Both the position numbers and the translations under genes were made by a program. Under the pieces are notes generated by a model. It saw only the letters and a list, made by a program, of their open reading frames with translations. It did not search any database and was not told where the DNA came from. A stretch of DNA of 64,000 nt from Brevundimonas subvibrioides (GTDB lineage Bacteria; Pseudomonadota; Alphaproteobacteria; Caulobacterales; Caulobacteraceae). Every line of letters begins with the position of its first letter. The stretch's first letter is position 1. The stretch lies in the NCBI GenBank assembly GCA_002280475.1, contig NCEB01000007.1, forward strand, positions 62,001-126,000, read 5' to 3'. Shown piece after piece: positions 26,076 through 36,700 of the stretch.

Positions 26076-26753
26076 TCACCAAGTATTTGGCTTGGTGATC
26101 AGTCCCACAGCATCTTGCAGGACATCGGCAAACTGTGAGGCTGCCAAGTGATGGGGACGGATGTCACGTTTGAAGTTAGCCATCCGCTTGAGCTCCGCGC
26201 TTCCCTGAGGCCGAGGAGGCACAAGGCCCACGACGATCCCTCCGTCAATCTGCGCCATGTGGACCGGCATGAGGAGATCGGAGTCGTTCGACACCACGAC
26301 TGCACACGGCACTACGCCTTTGAGGGCATCTCGCAGCAGATGGGCGGCGAGATTGACGTCAGACCCTTTCTCCTCGGTCTTGTGAACCCATTCCATCTGG
26401 ACGGCGCCGTTCGGTTTTCGTTTCACGACGAGTTTCCCGTTCTGCCGGATGGGCTTTCCGTTCGCATCGCACTCCAAGACTGGTGCCCGCACGGGAGACG
26501 CCAAGAACGTCCCGTAATGAACTCGAACTCGCGGCAAAGTAGAGAGCGCACGCAGATAGGTCGCCTGCCTCACTGCCACATCTGGGTCGTTCGGTCGGGC
26601 TTCCACGCGAGCAGTGAAATAGTGGATGCACTCAATGGTGTTGTTCGGCAAAACCCGGTCAAAGAGCGCTTCAAGGTCCAACCACTTATGCGGCGTGCCC
26701 TTGAGACATCCGTAGTAGAGATTGAAGCCATCGACGTAGACATTAGTCCGCAT
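26076..26753 (-). CDS. NYN-domain protein (PIN-like nuclease fold), directly upstream of trmD
   Basis: A 225-residue protein. MRTNVYVDGFNLYYGCLKGT has the first acidic residue of the NYN/PIN-like active site. Further acidic residues follow in KGSDVNLAAHLLRDA and VVVSNDSDLLMPV, the classic NYN pattern for a metal-dependent RNase. The start at 26753 is preferred over 26774 for the family N-terminus. The gene and the 240 bp before it are clearly less GC-rich than their neighbours, suggesting acquisition. Its stop is one base from trmD. RNA target unknown. Related LabA/DUF88 proteins are found in stress or defence settings. Confidence 0.82.
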   Translation of the reverse strand: MRTNVYVDGFNLYYGCLKGTPHKWLDLEALFDRVLPNNTIECIHYFTARVEARPNDPDVAVRQATYLRALSTLPRVRVHYGTFLASPVRAPVLECDANGKPIRQNGKLVVKRKPNGAVQMEWVHKTEEKGSDVNLAAHLLRDALKGVVPCAVVVSNDSDLLMPVHMAQIDGGIVVGLVPPRPQGSAELKRMANFKRDIRPHHLAASQFADVLQDAVGLITKPNTW

Positions 26754-26992
26754 GCCGCCCGCCAGAAAATGCAACGGCGGACCCCATAAGGGCCCGCCGT
26801 GCGTCCGGTCGCCGAGGCAGCCGGAGGGGTGATGGATCGCATAGATGCGATCTGCCCGCCCAAGGTCAAGAGTCAGCGTGATTAAAGTCTGGGACCGAGT
26901 CTCTGAGGCAACACAATCTCAGGCTCAATACGACGGCAACTTCTTTGAATGCCAGCCGTCCTTATCAAGCATAACTCACATGGTGGACTTGC

Positions 26993-28831
26993 CTACTGCG
27001 GTGCCCCGCCCCCGGCCGCGATCCAGGCGTCGACCTGTTCCTCCAGCACGTCCAGCGGCACCGCGCCGGAGCCCAGGACCACGGTGTGGAAGTCGCGGAT
27101 GTCGAAGCGGTCGCCGAGCGCCGCGCGGGCCCGTTCGCGCAGCTCCAGAATCTTCAGCTCGCCGATCTTGTAGCTGGTCGCCTGACCGGGGCCGGAGATG
27201 TAGCGGTTCACCTCCAGGCGGATGTCGCGCTCGCTGAGCAGGGAGTTCTGGCGGAAGTAGTCGGCGGCCTGATCGCGCGACCAGCGTTTGGCGTGGATGC
27301 CGGTGTCCAGCACCAGCCGCACCGCCCGCCACAGCTCGGTCGAGAGCCGGCCGAAGTCGGAATAGGGGTCCTGATAGAAGCCCATCTCCTTGCCCAGTTT
27401 CTCGGCATACAGGCCCCAGCCTTCCGAATAGACGCCATAGCCGCCGAAGCGACGGAAGCGCGGCAGGCCATCCAGCTCCTGGGCATAGGCGATCTGGAAG
27501 TGATGGCCGGGCGCGCCCTCGTGATAGGCGATGCCCTCGGTCTGTGGGCGCAGAACCTGACCCATGTCGGACAGGTTGACGTAGTAGATGCCCGGCCGCG
27601 AGCCGTCGGCGGCGGGCTGGTTGTAGAAGGCGATGCCGCTGGACTGTTCGCGCCATTCCTCGACGGCGCGGACCTCCAGCTCGGCCTCGGGCAGGTCGCT
27701 GAACCACTGTGGCGCGATGGCCATGACCTGGGCGATGAAGGCGCGGCTGTCGGCCAGATACCGGGCCTTGCCCTCGTCGGTGTTCGGATACTGGAACCGG
27801 GGGTCGGTCTTCAGGTGGGTGAAGAACTCCTGCAGCGTGCCGTCAAAGCCCACGGCGGTCTTGATGACCTCCATCTCGGCCTGGATGCGGGCGACCTCGG
27901 CCAGGCCGATCTGGTGGATCTGGTCGGCGGTCAGGTCGGTGGTGGTCGAGGCGCGCAGGCGGTGCTCGTAATAGGCCTCGCCGTTCGGCAGACGCCAGAC
28001 GCCGTCGGTGCTGTCCGACAGGGGCTGAACCTCGATCAGGGTCGCCAGATAGGCGTCGTAGCCGCGCTTGAACGGGCCGGTCAGGGCCTCGCGCGCCGAC
28101 GCGATCAGCCGGTCCTTCTCGGCTTGGGGGATGTCGAGACGGCCGACCTTGGCCTGGATGTCGGCCCAGATCGCCACGTCCGGCCCGTCGGTGAAGGGGG
28201 CGCCGTTCGTCACGTTGCGGATCGCGCCCAGCGCCGGCTCCCAGACGAAGGTCGGGGGCGTGATGCCGGCGGCGACGCGGGTGCGGATCGTTGTGGACGC
28301 CTCGCCCAGCACGCGCTCGACCTCGATCAGGCGCGCGACATAGGCCTGCGCGTCCGACACCGTGTCGATGCGGTGATTGTTGATCATGAAGACCGGCAGG
28401 GAGCCGCCCGCCCCGCCGCTGGACGAGACGGGATAGCCGCTGTCGCGCCAGCGGAAGCTCTCGCGCTGCTGGACCACGCCGTGCTCGAACAGGCGCCAGG
28501 ACATGCGCGACTGGGCGCTCAGGGTCGCCGGGTCGAACTGGGCCTGCATGGCCGCCAGCTGCCGCTCGGCCAGGGCCAGGGACCGCTCCTGAGCGGCGGG
28601 GGTGTAGTCGTCCAGCTTGTCGTAGTCGGTCTTGAGACCCAGCGAGGTCATCTGCTGGGGGCTGAGCGCGATCCGCTCGGCATAGGCGTCCTCGAAGAAG
28701 GCGGCGAGCCGGGCGTCGGCCTCGGCGGTCTGTTCGGCCTGGGGGAAGGGCGCGGGCGCGAAGGCCGCGACGCCCAGACCGCCCGCCGCGATCAGGGTGG
28801 CGGCGGCGCAGGACACGAGAAGACGACGCAT
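26993..28831 (-). CDS. DUF885 family secreted metallopeptidase-like protein
   Basis: A 612-residue protein. The start at 28831 has GGGAG 6 nt upstream, whereas the ATG at 28852 has no site. It carries a signal peptide ([20 protein letters not shown], then VAAFAPAPF). DUF885 features include [20 protein letters not shown], the zinc-binding-like [15 protein letters not shown] and [17 protein letters not shown]. The HExxH-like HEGAPGHH with the downstream Glu in SEGW suggests a gluzincin-type peptidase. The substrate is unknown; it is probably periplasmic. About 240 bp before the NYN gene it ends without an obvious terminator. Confidence 0.85.
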   Translation of the reverse strand: MRRLLVSCAAATLIAAGGLGVAAFAPAPFPQAEQTAEADARLAAFFEDAYAERIALSPQQMTSLGLKTDYDKLDDYTPAAQERSLALAERQLAAMQAQFDPATLSAQSRMSWRLFEHGVVQQRESFRWRDSGYPVSSSGGAGGSLPVFMINNHRIDTVSDAQAYVARLIEVERVLGEASTTIRTRVAAGITPPTFVWEPALGAIRNVTNGAPFTDGPDVAIWADIQAKVGRLDIPQAEKDRLIASAREALTGPFKRGYDAYLATLIEVQPLSDSTDGVWRLPNGEAYYEHRLRASTTTDLTADQIHQIGLAEVARIQAEMEVIKTAVGFDGTLQEFFTHLKTDPRFQYPNTDEGKARYLADSRAFIAQVMAIAPQWFSDLPEAELEVRAVEEWREQSSGIAFYNQPAADGSRPGIYYVNLSDMGQVLRPQTEGIAYHEGAPGHHFQIAYAQELDGLPRFRRFGGYGVYSEGWGLYAEKLGKEMGFYQDPYSDFGRLSTELWRAVRLVLDTGIHAKRWSRDQAADYFRQNSLLSERDIRLEVNRYISGPGQATSYKIGELKILELRERARAALGDRFDIRDFHTVVLGSGAVPLDVLEEQVDAWIAAGGGAPQ

Positions 28832-28926
28832 CGGAAACTCCCGGAGAAACAAGAACCCGGGACCGTCCCCGATGCGGACGGCTTAGGCAAGCATGAAGCT
28901 GTCAGGGTCTGGGGTTGGGTGCCGAG

Positions 28927-29153
28927 AGAGGTTCATCACAACGAGCACAGCGGAGGCACAACGGACACGACGGGACCGGACGGGCGGACCCGTCGCCGAT
29001 CGGTCTCGTCGGCATCGGTGTCTCATCAAGGGGTGGCGGCGAAGCCGCAGTTCCTCATGCGCAACAGGCCGGGTGAACGATCGGCGATCCCTAAGACCGC
29101 TCGGTCCCGTCGTGTTCGTTGTGCCTCCGCTGTGCTCGTTGTGATGAACCTCT
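28927..29153. repeat. 227-bp long inverted repeat
   Basis: Arms 28927-28978 and 29102-29153 are 52 bp each and complementary at 51 positions. A second inner pair (28992-29002 with 29078-29088) continues the symmetry, leaving a short central loop with a GGCGGC..GCCGC mini-hairpin. It fills most of the 338-bp gap between trxA and the DUF885 gene and contains no credible gene. The near-perfect arms suggest recent origin or maintained pairing. It may be a MITE-like or dispersed hairpin element. Confidence 0.85.
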
Positions 29154-29190
29154 TCGGACCGCCCAATACGACGCAGCAGACTACCCTAGA

Positions 29191-29529
29191 TCAGCCGATC
29201 TTGGCCTGGATGCCGGTTTCGGCCAGCCATTCCAGGATCTTGCCCTTGGGCATGGCGCCGACCTTCAGCGAGGCCATCTGGCCGTCCTTGAACAGCATCA
29301 GGGTGGGGATGCCCTTCACGCCCAGCTTGGACGGAATCAGGGGGCTGTCGTCGATGTTGATCTTGGCGATGGTGACCTGGCCGGCCAGTTCGTCGGCGAT
29401 CTGTTCCAGCGCCGGGCCGATCTGCTTGCAGGGGCCGCACCACTCCGCCCAGAAGTCCACCAGGACGGGGGTGGAGGATTTCAGCACGTCGGCGTCGAAG
29501 CTGTCGTCGGTGACCTTGACGGTGGCCAT
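29191..29529 (-). CDS. trxA: Thioredoxin
   Basis: A 112-residue cytoplasmic thioredoxin with the active site [15 protein letters not shown] (Cys-Gly-Pro-Cys) and the cis-Pro loop [14 protein letters not shown]. It reduces disulfides in target proteins, including ribonucleotide reductase. The ATG at 29529 is chosen because GGAG lies 8 nt upstream. An ATG two codons earlier is too close to that site. Full length for the family. Confidence 0.96.
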   Translation of the reverse strand: MATVKVTDDSFDADVLKSSTPVLVDFWAEWCGPCKQIGPALEQIADELAGQVTIAKINIDDSPLIPSKLGVKGIPTLMLFKDGQMASLKVGAMPKGKILEWLAETGIQAKIG

Positions 29530-29639
29530 GGGCATATCTCCGTGAGGGCGCACGGCGCGCGCCCGTCTGTTGTTCAGGCGAGATGTGGGGCGATTCTGGG
29601 GGATTGCAACGGAGGGGTGTGGTTGACGGCTCCTTGCCC

Positions 29640-30065
29640 TCAGGCGACAAATCGGTTCCACAGCCAAAGGCTAAACAGGACGACAGGAACTACAAACATC
29701 ATCTGGTTCACGCGGATGTCCCAACGCACTGTCGGTAAATCATGCGGAGGGTATTGGACCGGCCAGTGCTTTCCGTCGATGGCCTCGACCATCAGGTCAG
29801 GCGTGATCGGCATACGCTGCACACGTCGATACGGCGGCTTGAAGAACCAGCCGCCGATGTTCATGCCCTCCTCGGCGTGATGGAAATACCATCGGTAGCC
29901 GTCGACTTCTACGTCGAAGCGATTGACGAAAGCGTCCATGAACTCAAAAGCGTCATCGCCTTCGATTCCGTACAGCGCGAACAGGTCTGCTTCGCCATCA
30001 AGTGTCAGCGTCTCGCGCGAGAAGTCCGCGAACCAGGCCGACAATTCACGACGTGTTTCGCTCAT
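29640..30065 (-). CDS. DUF1493-like protein with C-terminal membrane helix
   Basis: A 141-residue protein. The first 75 residues ([40 protein letters not shown]) match DUF1493, a small acyl-carrier-like family found next to diverse genes. There is one hydrophobic helix at the end ([18 protein letters not shown]). The gene is visibly lower in GC than its neighbours, which hints at acquisition. There is no canonical carrier serine motif that I can assign. Function unknown. Confidence 0.65.
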   Translation of the reverse strand: MSETRRELSAWFADFSRETLTLDGEADLFALYGIEGDDAFEFMDAFVNRFDVEVDGYRWYFHHAEEGMNIGGWFFKPPYRRVQRMPITPDLMVEAIDGKHWPVQYPPHDLPTVRWDIRVNQMMFVVPVVLFSLWLWNRFVA

Positions 30066-30121
30066 TCGCCCCTACAATCTCCTCCTCGGTTACGCGTATC
30101 CCGCACGACACTCGTTGAACA

Positions 30122-30255
30122 CTCCGCTCATCCCCGCGAAAGCGGGGACCCAGTTCTGAAGTGAGGCAGAGCGGTTGGGGACAACGACCGCGCACAGTCG
30201 CACGCAATCATCGCCCAAAGCACTGGGTCCCCGCTTTCGCGGGGATGAGCGGAAG
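30122..30255. repeat. 134-bp inverted repeat with nested hairpins, copy 2
   Basis: TCCGCTCATCCCCGCGAAAG onward (30123-30154) is the perfect 32-bp complement of 30222-30253, and each arm contains the palindrome CCCCGCGAAAGCGGGG. It is the same family as 22297-22428 but with intact arms. It occupies the spacer between the DUF1493 gene start and the addA stop. Confidence 0.85.
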
Positions 30256-30295
30256 AATGGTATCAGAGCCCTCACCCAAGCGGCGGCCTCGGTGA

Positions 30296-33200
30296 TCACC
30301 TGAGCCCCGCCAACGCCTCCGCCATCATCCCCTCCGGCACGGCCATCAACCTCGGCCCATCCGTCCAGACCAGCGCCGCCTCGACCGGGCGGTCGGGGTA
30401 TAGCGTCCGCAGCACCGCGACATAGACCGCCATCTGGGTGACGTAGGCGGGATCGGCGTCCTCGATGCGGTCGGGGGCGGGGCGGTTGGTCTTGTAGTCG
30501 ACGACGAGAATGCGCTCGGGCGTGACGACCAGGCGGTCGATGCGGCCGTTGATCGAGACGCCGGGGGCGAGTTCGGGCGCGGAGCCGACCAGGGCGACCT
30601 CGGCGCGGGAGCCGGGGCCGAAGACGGGGGCGAAGCGGGGGTCGTCCAGCACGCGATGCGCGGCCGCGATCATCTCGCTACGCTGGACGTCGGACAGGCC
30701 GCGCTCGCGGGCCAGCAGGCGGCGGGCGGCCTCGGGGCGGGCGTCGGGCGCGATCTCGGGCAGGCGTTCCAGCAACAGATGGATCAGGTCGCCGCGCCGG
30801 AAGCGACCCAGAGGGGCACCCTCCCCGCCCGACGCCACGGCGAGCGGCGACGGGGCGGCGGCGCGGGTGGGGCCCTTGGCCTGCGACGGCGAGACGTAGC
30901 GGGCGGAGGGGTCCACCGGAGGGACGTGGCGGGCCCAGTCGGGGACGACGGTCGCGGGCGCGGCGACGGCGGCCGAGCCCCGGCCCAGCACCTGCGGGTC
31001 GTGGCCGAAGCGGCGGCGGTCGTCGCCGATGTCGCGCACCTGCTCGCCCAGCCGGTCGAACGTCTCGGTCAGGATCGACCACCAGCTGCCCGGCTCGAAG
31101 CCGTCCTTCTGGTTGCCGACGCCGCGACCCATGACGATGATCCGGTCCCGCGCGCGGGTCAGGGCGACGTAGAGCAGGCGCAGGCTCTCATCCACCGCCC
31201 GCTGTTCGCGCGCGGCGCGGGCGCCCGCTGCGGCCTCGCAGTCCTCTTCCTTGCGCCCCAGGCACATCAGCCAGCCCTCGCCGCCGTCATCGAGCGCGAC
31301 CGGCATCAGGGCCGGGCCCATGCCCTTCGCCCTGGACGTGGTGTCGGGCAGGATCACCACCGGCGCCTCCAGCCCCTTGGCGCCGTGGACGGTCATGACG
31401 CGGACCTCTCCGCGCGCGCCCTCCAGCTCGCGCTTCACCTCGACGTCCGCCTGTTCCAGCATGGACAGGGCGGTCTCCAGATCGAGCCCGCCGCGATCCT
31501 CGGCCGCCAGGACCTGGTTGAGGGTCTCGTCCAGCGCCTCCTCGGCCTCGCGCCCCAGCCGGGCCAGGACGCGGGCGCGGCCGCCGAGGCCCGTCTCGTC
31601 CACGCCGTTCAGCAGGCCGGAGAAGAAGGCGAACGGATCGCGGCCCCGCGTGTCGATCGCGAAGGTCAGCAGATCGCGGGCACGGGCCCACTCCGGCCGT
31701 TCGGCGGCGCGGTCGCGCAGTTCGCGCCACAGCCGGCCGCGCTTTTCCCTGGCCCCCGCGAGGTCGAACAGACCGTCCTCGTCCACGTCGCAGAAGGGGC
31801 TGCGCAGCACCTCGGCCAGGCTGAGGTCGTCGTCGGGATACAGCGCGAACCGGGCCAGCGAGATCAGGTCGGAGAAGGCGATGTGGGTCGACAGCTTCAG
31901 CCGATCGGCCCCGGCCACGGGCACCCCGGCCGATTTCAGGGCGCGGATGATCTCCTCGAAGGTGGCGTCGCGGCGGCGCACCAGGATCAGGAAGTCGCCG
32001 TATCCGGCGGGGCGGAGTTCGCCGTCGGTCTTGTTCTGGACGGCGACGCCGGTCTCGACCTGGCGCTTGATCTCCTGCGCGAGGGCGGCGGCCATGCGTT
32101 TCCTGGCGCCGGTGACGGGTTCCTCGTCCACGGGATCGTCCCAGGCGTCGCGCTCGGGTGCCTTCTCGTCCTGATAGAGGGGCCACAGATCGACACAGCC
32201 CTGGTCGAGCGCACGCATCGCCTTGTGCTCGGGGATGGCCGCGACCTGTTCGCCGACCAGGGCGCGGGTGCGCTCCGGCCCGTCGAACACGGCGTCGACG
32301 AAGCCCAGCACCTCGGGCGTCGAACGGAAGGAGGTGGCCAGTTCCACCGCCTTGAAGGCGAAGCCCGCCCCGCGAACCATCAGGTCATAGCGTTGCGCCT
32401 CCTGGTTCAGCCGCTCGGGTCGGGCCCCCTGGAAGGAATAGATCGACTGTTTCTCGTCGCCCACGGCGAAGACGGTGCGCTCGACTGTGCCGGCCCCGAA
32501 GCGGCGCGAGCCCACCCCGGCGAAGAAGCCCTCGGTCAGCGCCGAGACGATCGCCCATTGCTCGGGTGCCGTGTCCTGGGCCTCGTCGATCAGGACGTGC
32601 TCGATGCCGCCGTCCAGCTTGTAGAGCACCCAGGCGGCGCTGGTCCGCTGCGTCAGGAGCTCGACCGTGCGGGCCACCAGGTCGCCGAAATCGAGCGCGC
32701 CCTTGGCCGCCTTTCGCTGGTCGTAGAGAGCGCCGTGGGCCTGGGCCAGGGTCAGGACGTGGAGGGTGTCTTCGGCCAGACGCGCCTTTCGCACCTCGCC
32801 CAGGGTGGCCATCACCTTGTCCTGCAGGGTCGTCAGCCAGTCGCGGGCGAAAGGCGGGGCCTTGGACGTGGCGATCCGGGCGCGCGGCTTGCCGCCGGTC
32901 AGGAAGACCGAGGACACGCCCTCGAAGGTCCAGTCGGCCTGCCACATCCGGTCGGCGCATTTGGTGTCGTCGGAGCCGCCGGTCGCCATCTGCTCGGCGA
33001 CCGACAGCCAGGCGGCGCGGTCGAGATAGCGCATGAACTCGGCCTCGATCGTCGCGGCGTCGCGGCCCTCCTCTGCCCCCGCAAGCATCCACGGACCGGG
33101 CGCGCGGCCGTCCTGCCAGCGGGCGACATAGTCCAGCAGCTTGGCCCGGTCCTGCTCGATGCGGGCCAGCAGCGCCTCGAAATCGGCGAAGGCCAGGGCG

Positions 33201-33787
33201 ACGGCGAAATGAGCATAGGCCCGGCCGATCGCGCCGTCGGGGTTGTCCAGGGCCCGGCGAGCCAGATCCTCGCGGGCGGCGCGGCTGAGGGCGACGGCGG
33301 CCTGATCCTCCAGCACCTTGAAGCCGGGGGTGACGCCGGCCTCGAGCGGGAAGCGACGCAGCAGCTTTTCGCAGAAGGCGTGCAGCGTCTGGATCTTCAG
33401 CCCGCCCGGCGTGTCGAGGGCCTGAGCGAACAGCTTTCGCGCCTGACGCAGATCGTCGGCCGACAGGCGCTCGGGATCGCGGTTGTCGAGGTCGGCGAGC
33501 GACTGGCGCAGCTTGGCGTCGTCTTCCACGGCCCAGGCCCCGAGCCGCTGATACAGGCGCGCCTGCATCTCGGCGGCGGCGGCCTTGGTATAGGTGACGC
33601 ACAGGATCTCGGCGGCGCTGACCTTGGCCAGCAGCAGCCGGGCCACCCGGTCCACCAGGGTCGAGGTCTTGCCCGAGCCGGCGTTGGCGGTGACGAACAC
33701 CGACTGGCGCGGATCGGCGGCGTCGATCTGGGCCGGATCGGGCAGGATGCGGCCAAGATCGAGAGAGAGGGAGGCGTCGGCGCTCAT
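30296..33787 (-). CDS. addA: Helicase-nuclease subunit AddA
   Basis: A 1163-residue UvrD-like superfamily 1A helicase with a C-terminal RecB-family nuclease. Its ATG overlaps the addB stop (ATGA). Walker A is TANAGSGKTST (residues 33-43). Walker B is VLIDEAQDTAPEQW, with later helicase motifs (VMTVHGAKGLEAPVVILPDT, LRLLYVALTRARDRIIV). The nuclease motif ILVVDYKTNRP is intact near the C-terminus. With AddB it resects double-strand ends for recombination and is the RecBCD counterpart in alphaproteobacteria. Length fits. With ku broken, this is the intact double-strand-break pathway in the window. Confidence 0.95.
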   Translation of the reverse strand: MSADASLSLDLGRILPDPAQIDAADPRQSVFVTANAGSGKTSTLVDRVARLLLAKVSAAEILCVTYTKAAAAEMQARLYQRLGAWAVEDDAKLRQSLADLDNRDPERLSADDLRQARKLFAQALDTPGGLKIQTLHAFCEKLLRRFPLEAGVTPGFKVLEDQAAVALSRAAREDLARRALDNPDGAIGRAYAHFAVALAFADFEALLARIEQDRAKLLDYVARWQDGRAPGPWMLAGAEEGRDAATIEAEFMRYLDRAAWLSVAEQMATGGSDDTKCADRMWQADWTFEGVSSVFLTGGKPRARIATSKAPPFARDWLTTLQDKVMATLGEVRKARLAEDTLHVLTLAQAHGALYDQRKAAKGALDFGDLVARTVELLTQRTSAAWVLYKLDGGIEHVLIDEAQDTAPEQWAIVSALTEGFFAGVGSRRFGAGTVERTVFAVGDEKQSIYSFQGARPERLNQEAQRYDLMVRGAGFAFKAVELATSFRSTPEVLGFVDAVFDGPERTRALVGEQVAAIPEHKAMRALDQGCVDLWPLYQDEKAPERDAWDDPVDEEPVTGARKRMAAALAQEIKRQVETGVAVQNKTDGELRPAGYGDFLILVRRRDATFEEIIRALKSAGVPVAGADRLKLSTHIAFSDLISLARFALYPDDDLSLAEVLRSPFCDVDEDGLFDLAGAREKRGRLWRELRDRAAERPEWARARDLLTFAIDTRGRDPFAFFSGLLNGVDETGLGGRARVLARLGREAEEALDETLNQVLAAEDRGGLDLETALSMLEQADVEVKRELEGARGEVRVMTVHGAKGLEAPVVILPDTTSRAKGMGPALMPVALDDGGEGWLMCLGRKEEDCEAAAGARAAREQRAVDESLRLLYVALTRARDRIIVMGRGVGNQKDGFEPGSWWSILTETFDRLGEQVRDIGDDRRRFGHDPQVLGRGSAAVAAPATVVPDWARHVPPVDPSARYVSPSQAKGPTRAAAPSPLAVASGGEGAPLGRFRRGDLIHLLLERLPEIAPDARPEAARRLLARERGLSDVQRSEMIAAAHRVLDDPRFAPVFGPGSRAEVALVGSAPELAPGVSINGRIDRLVVTPERILVVDYKTNRPAPDRIEDADPAYVTQMAVYVAVLRTLYPDRPVEAALVWTDGPRLMAVPEGMMAEALAGLR

Positions 33788-36700
33788 TCCGCACCCTCCT
33801 CGCCGCCGATGACGGACCATTCCCAGACGCGGGCCAGCCGGTCGTAGTTGCCGCCGAAGGTGCCCATGAACTGAGGCGCCACCCAGCTGAGATAGGGGGT
33901 CATGGGATCGTCGAAGCGGGCGACGCGGGCCTTCAGCCCCGCCAGCGCCGCCTCGGACAGGGCTTCGGCCTCTGCCCCCTCGCCGCGCGTGGCGACCTCG
34001 CCGGCGACCTTGCGGCCCACGACGCGGACATAGGTCAGTTCCTCGGGCGTCACCGGACCGGTATCTTTCAGGCCCGCCTCGGCCAGGATGGCTCCGGTCA
34101 GGGTCAGCTGCGGTGCGAACCCGGCCTTGACCTGTTTGGCGGTGGGGGCGGCCCCGGTCTTGAAGTCCAGGATGGCCGCGCCGGTGGCCGACAGCTCGAT
34201 GCGGTCGGCCTTGGCGGTGACGGTGAAGGGGCCGACGGGCGCGGCGAAGGTCAGGGCGACCTCCTCCTCCACGCGGATCTCGATGCCCCTCGCGCGGCGG
34301 CGGGTCTCGAAGCCGGTCAGCCAGCGGGCGCAGTTCCGGGCCAGGGGCGTCTCGCGCGCCATGGCGGCGTCCTCGAAGCCGTGGGCGGTCAGCTCCTCGT
34401 GCAGCAGGGCCGTCAGCTGGGCCTCGCAGTCGTCGGGCAGGACGTCGGGCCAGGACAGGGTCAGGCGCTCGACCGCCTTGTGGATGGCCGAGCCGCGCGC
34501 CATCGCCTCGGCGGACTGACCCGGCCGGTCCATCTCGCGCAGGCCCAGAATGTAGCGGGCGTGGATGGAATAGGGATCACGCACCCAGCGTTCGACGCCA
34601 GTGACGGGCAGTTGACGCGGGCGGCGTTCGACCGGGGGGCGGGGGGCCGGGCGCCTGGCCAGCCGGGCCGGACCGGTCGGGGCGTCGAGCGCGCGCACGA
34701 GGTCGACGGCGGGGCATGACCGGTCGATCTTGATCCTGGTGTGTTCGCCGTGCGCGCCGCCGGTCAGCATCTGCAGCCGCCACAGCCAGCGGCTCTGCAC
34801 GGCGGGCTGGCCGCCCAGACGCTCGCGGTGGATCAGGATGGCCTCGGGGTTCGACGCCGCCTGGACGAAGTCCTGCGCCGTCTGGCCGACGCGGCGCTCG
34901 GGCGGCGGCAGACCGAGCGTCTGGCGCATGGGGCGCGACAGGAAGGGGTCGGTGGGCGCGGCGGCGGGCCAGACCGTCTCCTCCAGCCCGGCCAGGATCA
35001 TCCGGTCGGCCCGCGCCAGCCGCGCCTCGATGGCGCCCAGAATCCGGAGGGACGGATGGGTCGCTCCGCCGGTGCGGACGGTGGTCTCGCGCAGCAGGGC
35101 ATGGATCAGTTCCGCGAAGGCCTCGGGATCGATCGGGCCGAGCGACGCACCGCCCTCGATCAGCTGGGACAACAGGGCGGCTGCGGCCTCGCCGTCCGGG
35201 CCGGACCAGACGTCGGCGCCGGCGAGCGACTCGATCAGGGCGGTCAGGGCGCGGGCGGCCTGATCCAGCGGGGCTTCGGGGGAGAAGGGGGCGCGGGCGG
35301 TTTCGGACAGGACACGCAGTCGCTCGGCGAGGGCGGCGGCTTCGGCGAGCGCAGACTTCGCGGACTCGGAAACGACATCGCCATCGCGCCGGGGTTGGCC
35401 CGACCGGTCAAGGCGTTCGGCGATCCGGGTCCAGCGACGCGGCGCCGGGCCACGCAGGGCGGATGTCTCCAGCGCGCGGACGGCGATCATGGTCGCTTCC
35501 GGCAGGGTGATCGCCGGGGTCTTGAGCAGGCCCAGCAGGGTCTGGGGGTTGAGCGGATCGGCAACAAACCGCGCGGCCAGGTCGACCAGGGTCCCGACCG
35601 GCATCCGCTCCAGCGTCGCGCCCGAAGAGCTGTCGGCGACGATGCCCCAGCGCTCCAGCCGCGCGGCGACGCGGCGACCGAGCGCGAGGTCCGGCGTGAC
35701 CAGCGCACAGGTCCGACCCGGCGTTTCCAGCGTCTCGCGCATCAGAAGGGCGATGGTCTGGGCGGCCTCCTCCTCTGCGCGACAGGCGACGACGGACAGG
35801 CCCTGGAGGCCCAGGGCGACAGGATCGGCGGACTGGCCTCTGGCAGCGGTCTCGGCTCGGATGCGGGCGATCTCGGTGCGCCAGTCGGCGGTGGCGTCGG
35901 CGGGACGCAGCGCCTCGTTCAGCAAGCGGGCGCGGGCCTGGCCGCTGGCTTCCTCGGCAACGGCGACCACGCCCCGGAACCACGGCCGGACGGCGGCGCG
36001 CTCGACCTCGGCGCGGTCGAGCAGCCGTTTCAGCGCGCCTTGAGGATGAGGTTCGTCGACGGCCGCCCAGGCGTCTTCGGCGAGGTCGTGGTCGAGGCCG
36101 GGCAGCACGACGCAGCCTTGGGGCGCGTTCGCGACGGCCCTCAGCACATCGGCGGCGGCCTTGACCGTTCCGGTCGATCCGGCGGCGATGACCGGGCCGG
36201 TCGGCGGGGCCTCGGCCCAGCGGCGGGCCAGCAGCCGCAGCAGCCGGGTGCGCCGCCAGCTGGAATCGACCAGTCCCATGGCCTCCAGCCGCCGGGGCCA
36301 GGCCTCGACCGCGAGACCCAGGAATTCGGCCGAGGCCTGCCAGTGTTCGGCCAGGTCTTCGGGGGCCAGCGTCGCCACCCGCTCGGGGGCCTCGACCTCC
36401 TCGATGTGGCAGGAATCGAGAAAACGGCCGAGGCTGTCGGCCAGCTCCAATGCGCGCAGCGGCGGGTGGCCGGGCAGGAAGTCCTCCACGATCATCCGCG
36501 CCATCTCGAAGCGACGGGTCAGAGGCGCGATGGCGGGCGGCAGATCGAGGCCCAGCTCGCCGGGTCCGAACGGCGGCTCGTCCTCTTCCAGATCGCCCAG
36601 CGGCCGGACCTGGGGCAGGAGCACCGGCCGACCCTGCGCCTGGGTGGCGAGCGCCGCGCCGAACGCTCGCGCCGCGCGGCGGTTAGGCAGCAGGATCACG

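Noticed and set aside
26790-26992. Small RNA gene or tRNA-like sequence before the NYN gene
   Set aside because: No cloverleaf or consistent structure could be formed. I see only a low-GC spacer that may hold the promoter.
30656-33847. 1063-residue open frame opposite addA
   Set aside because: Complete antisense overlap with addA, whose helicase and nuclease motifs are clear.
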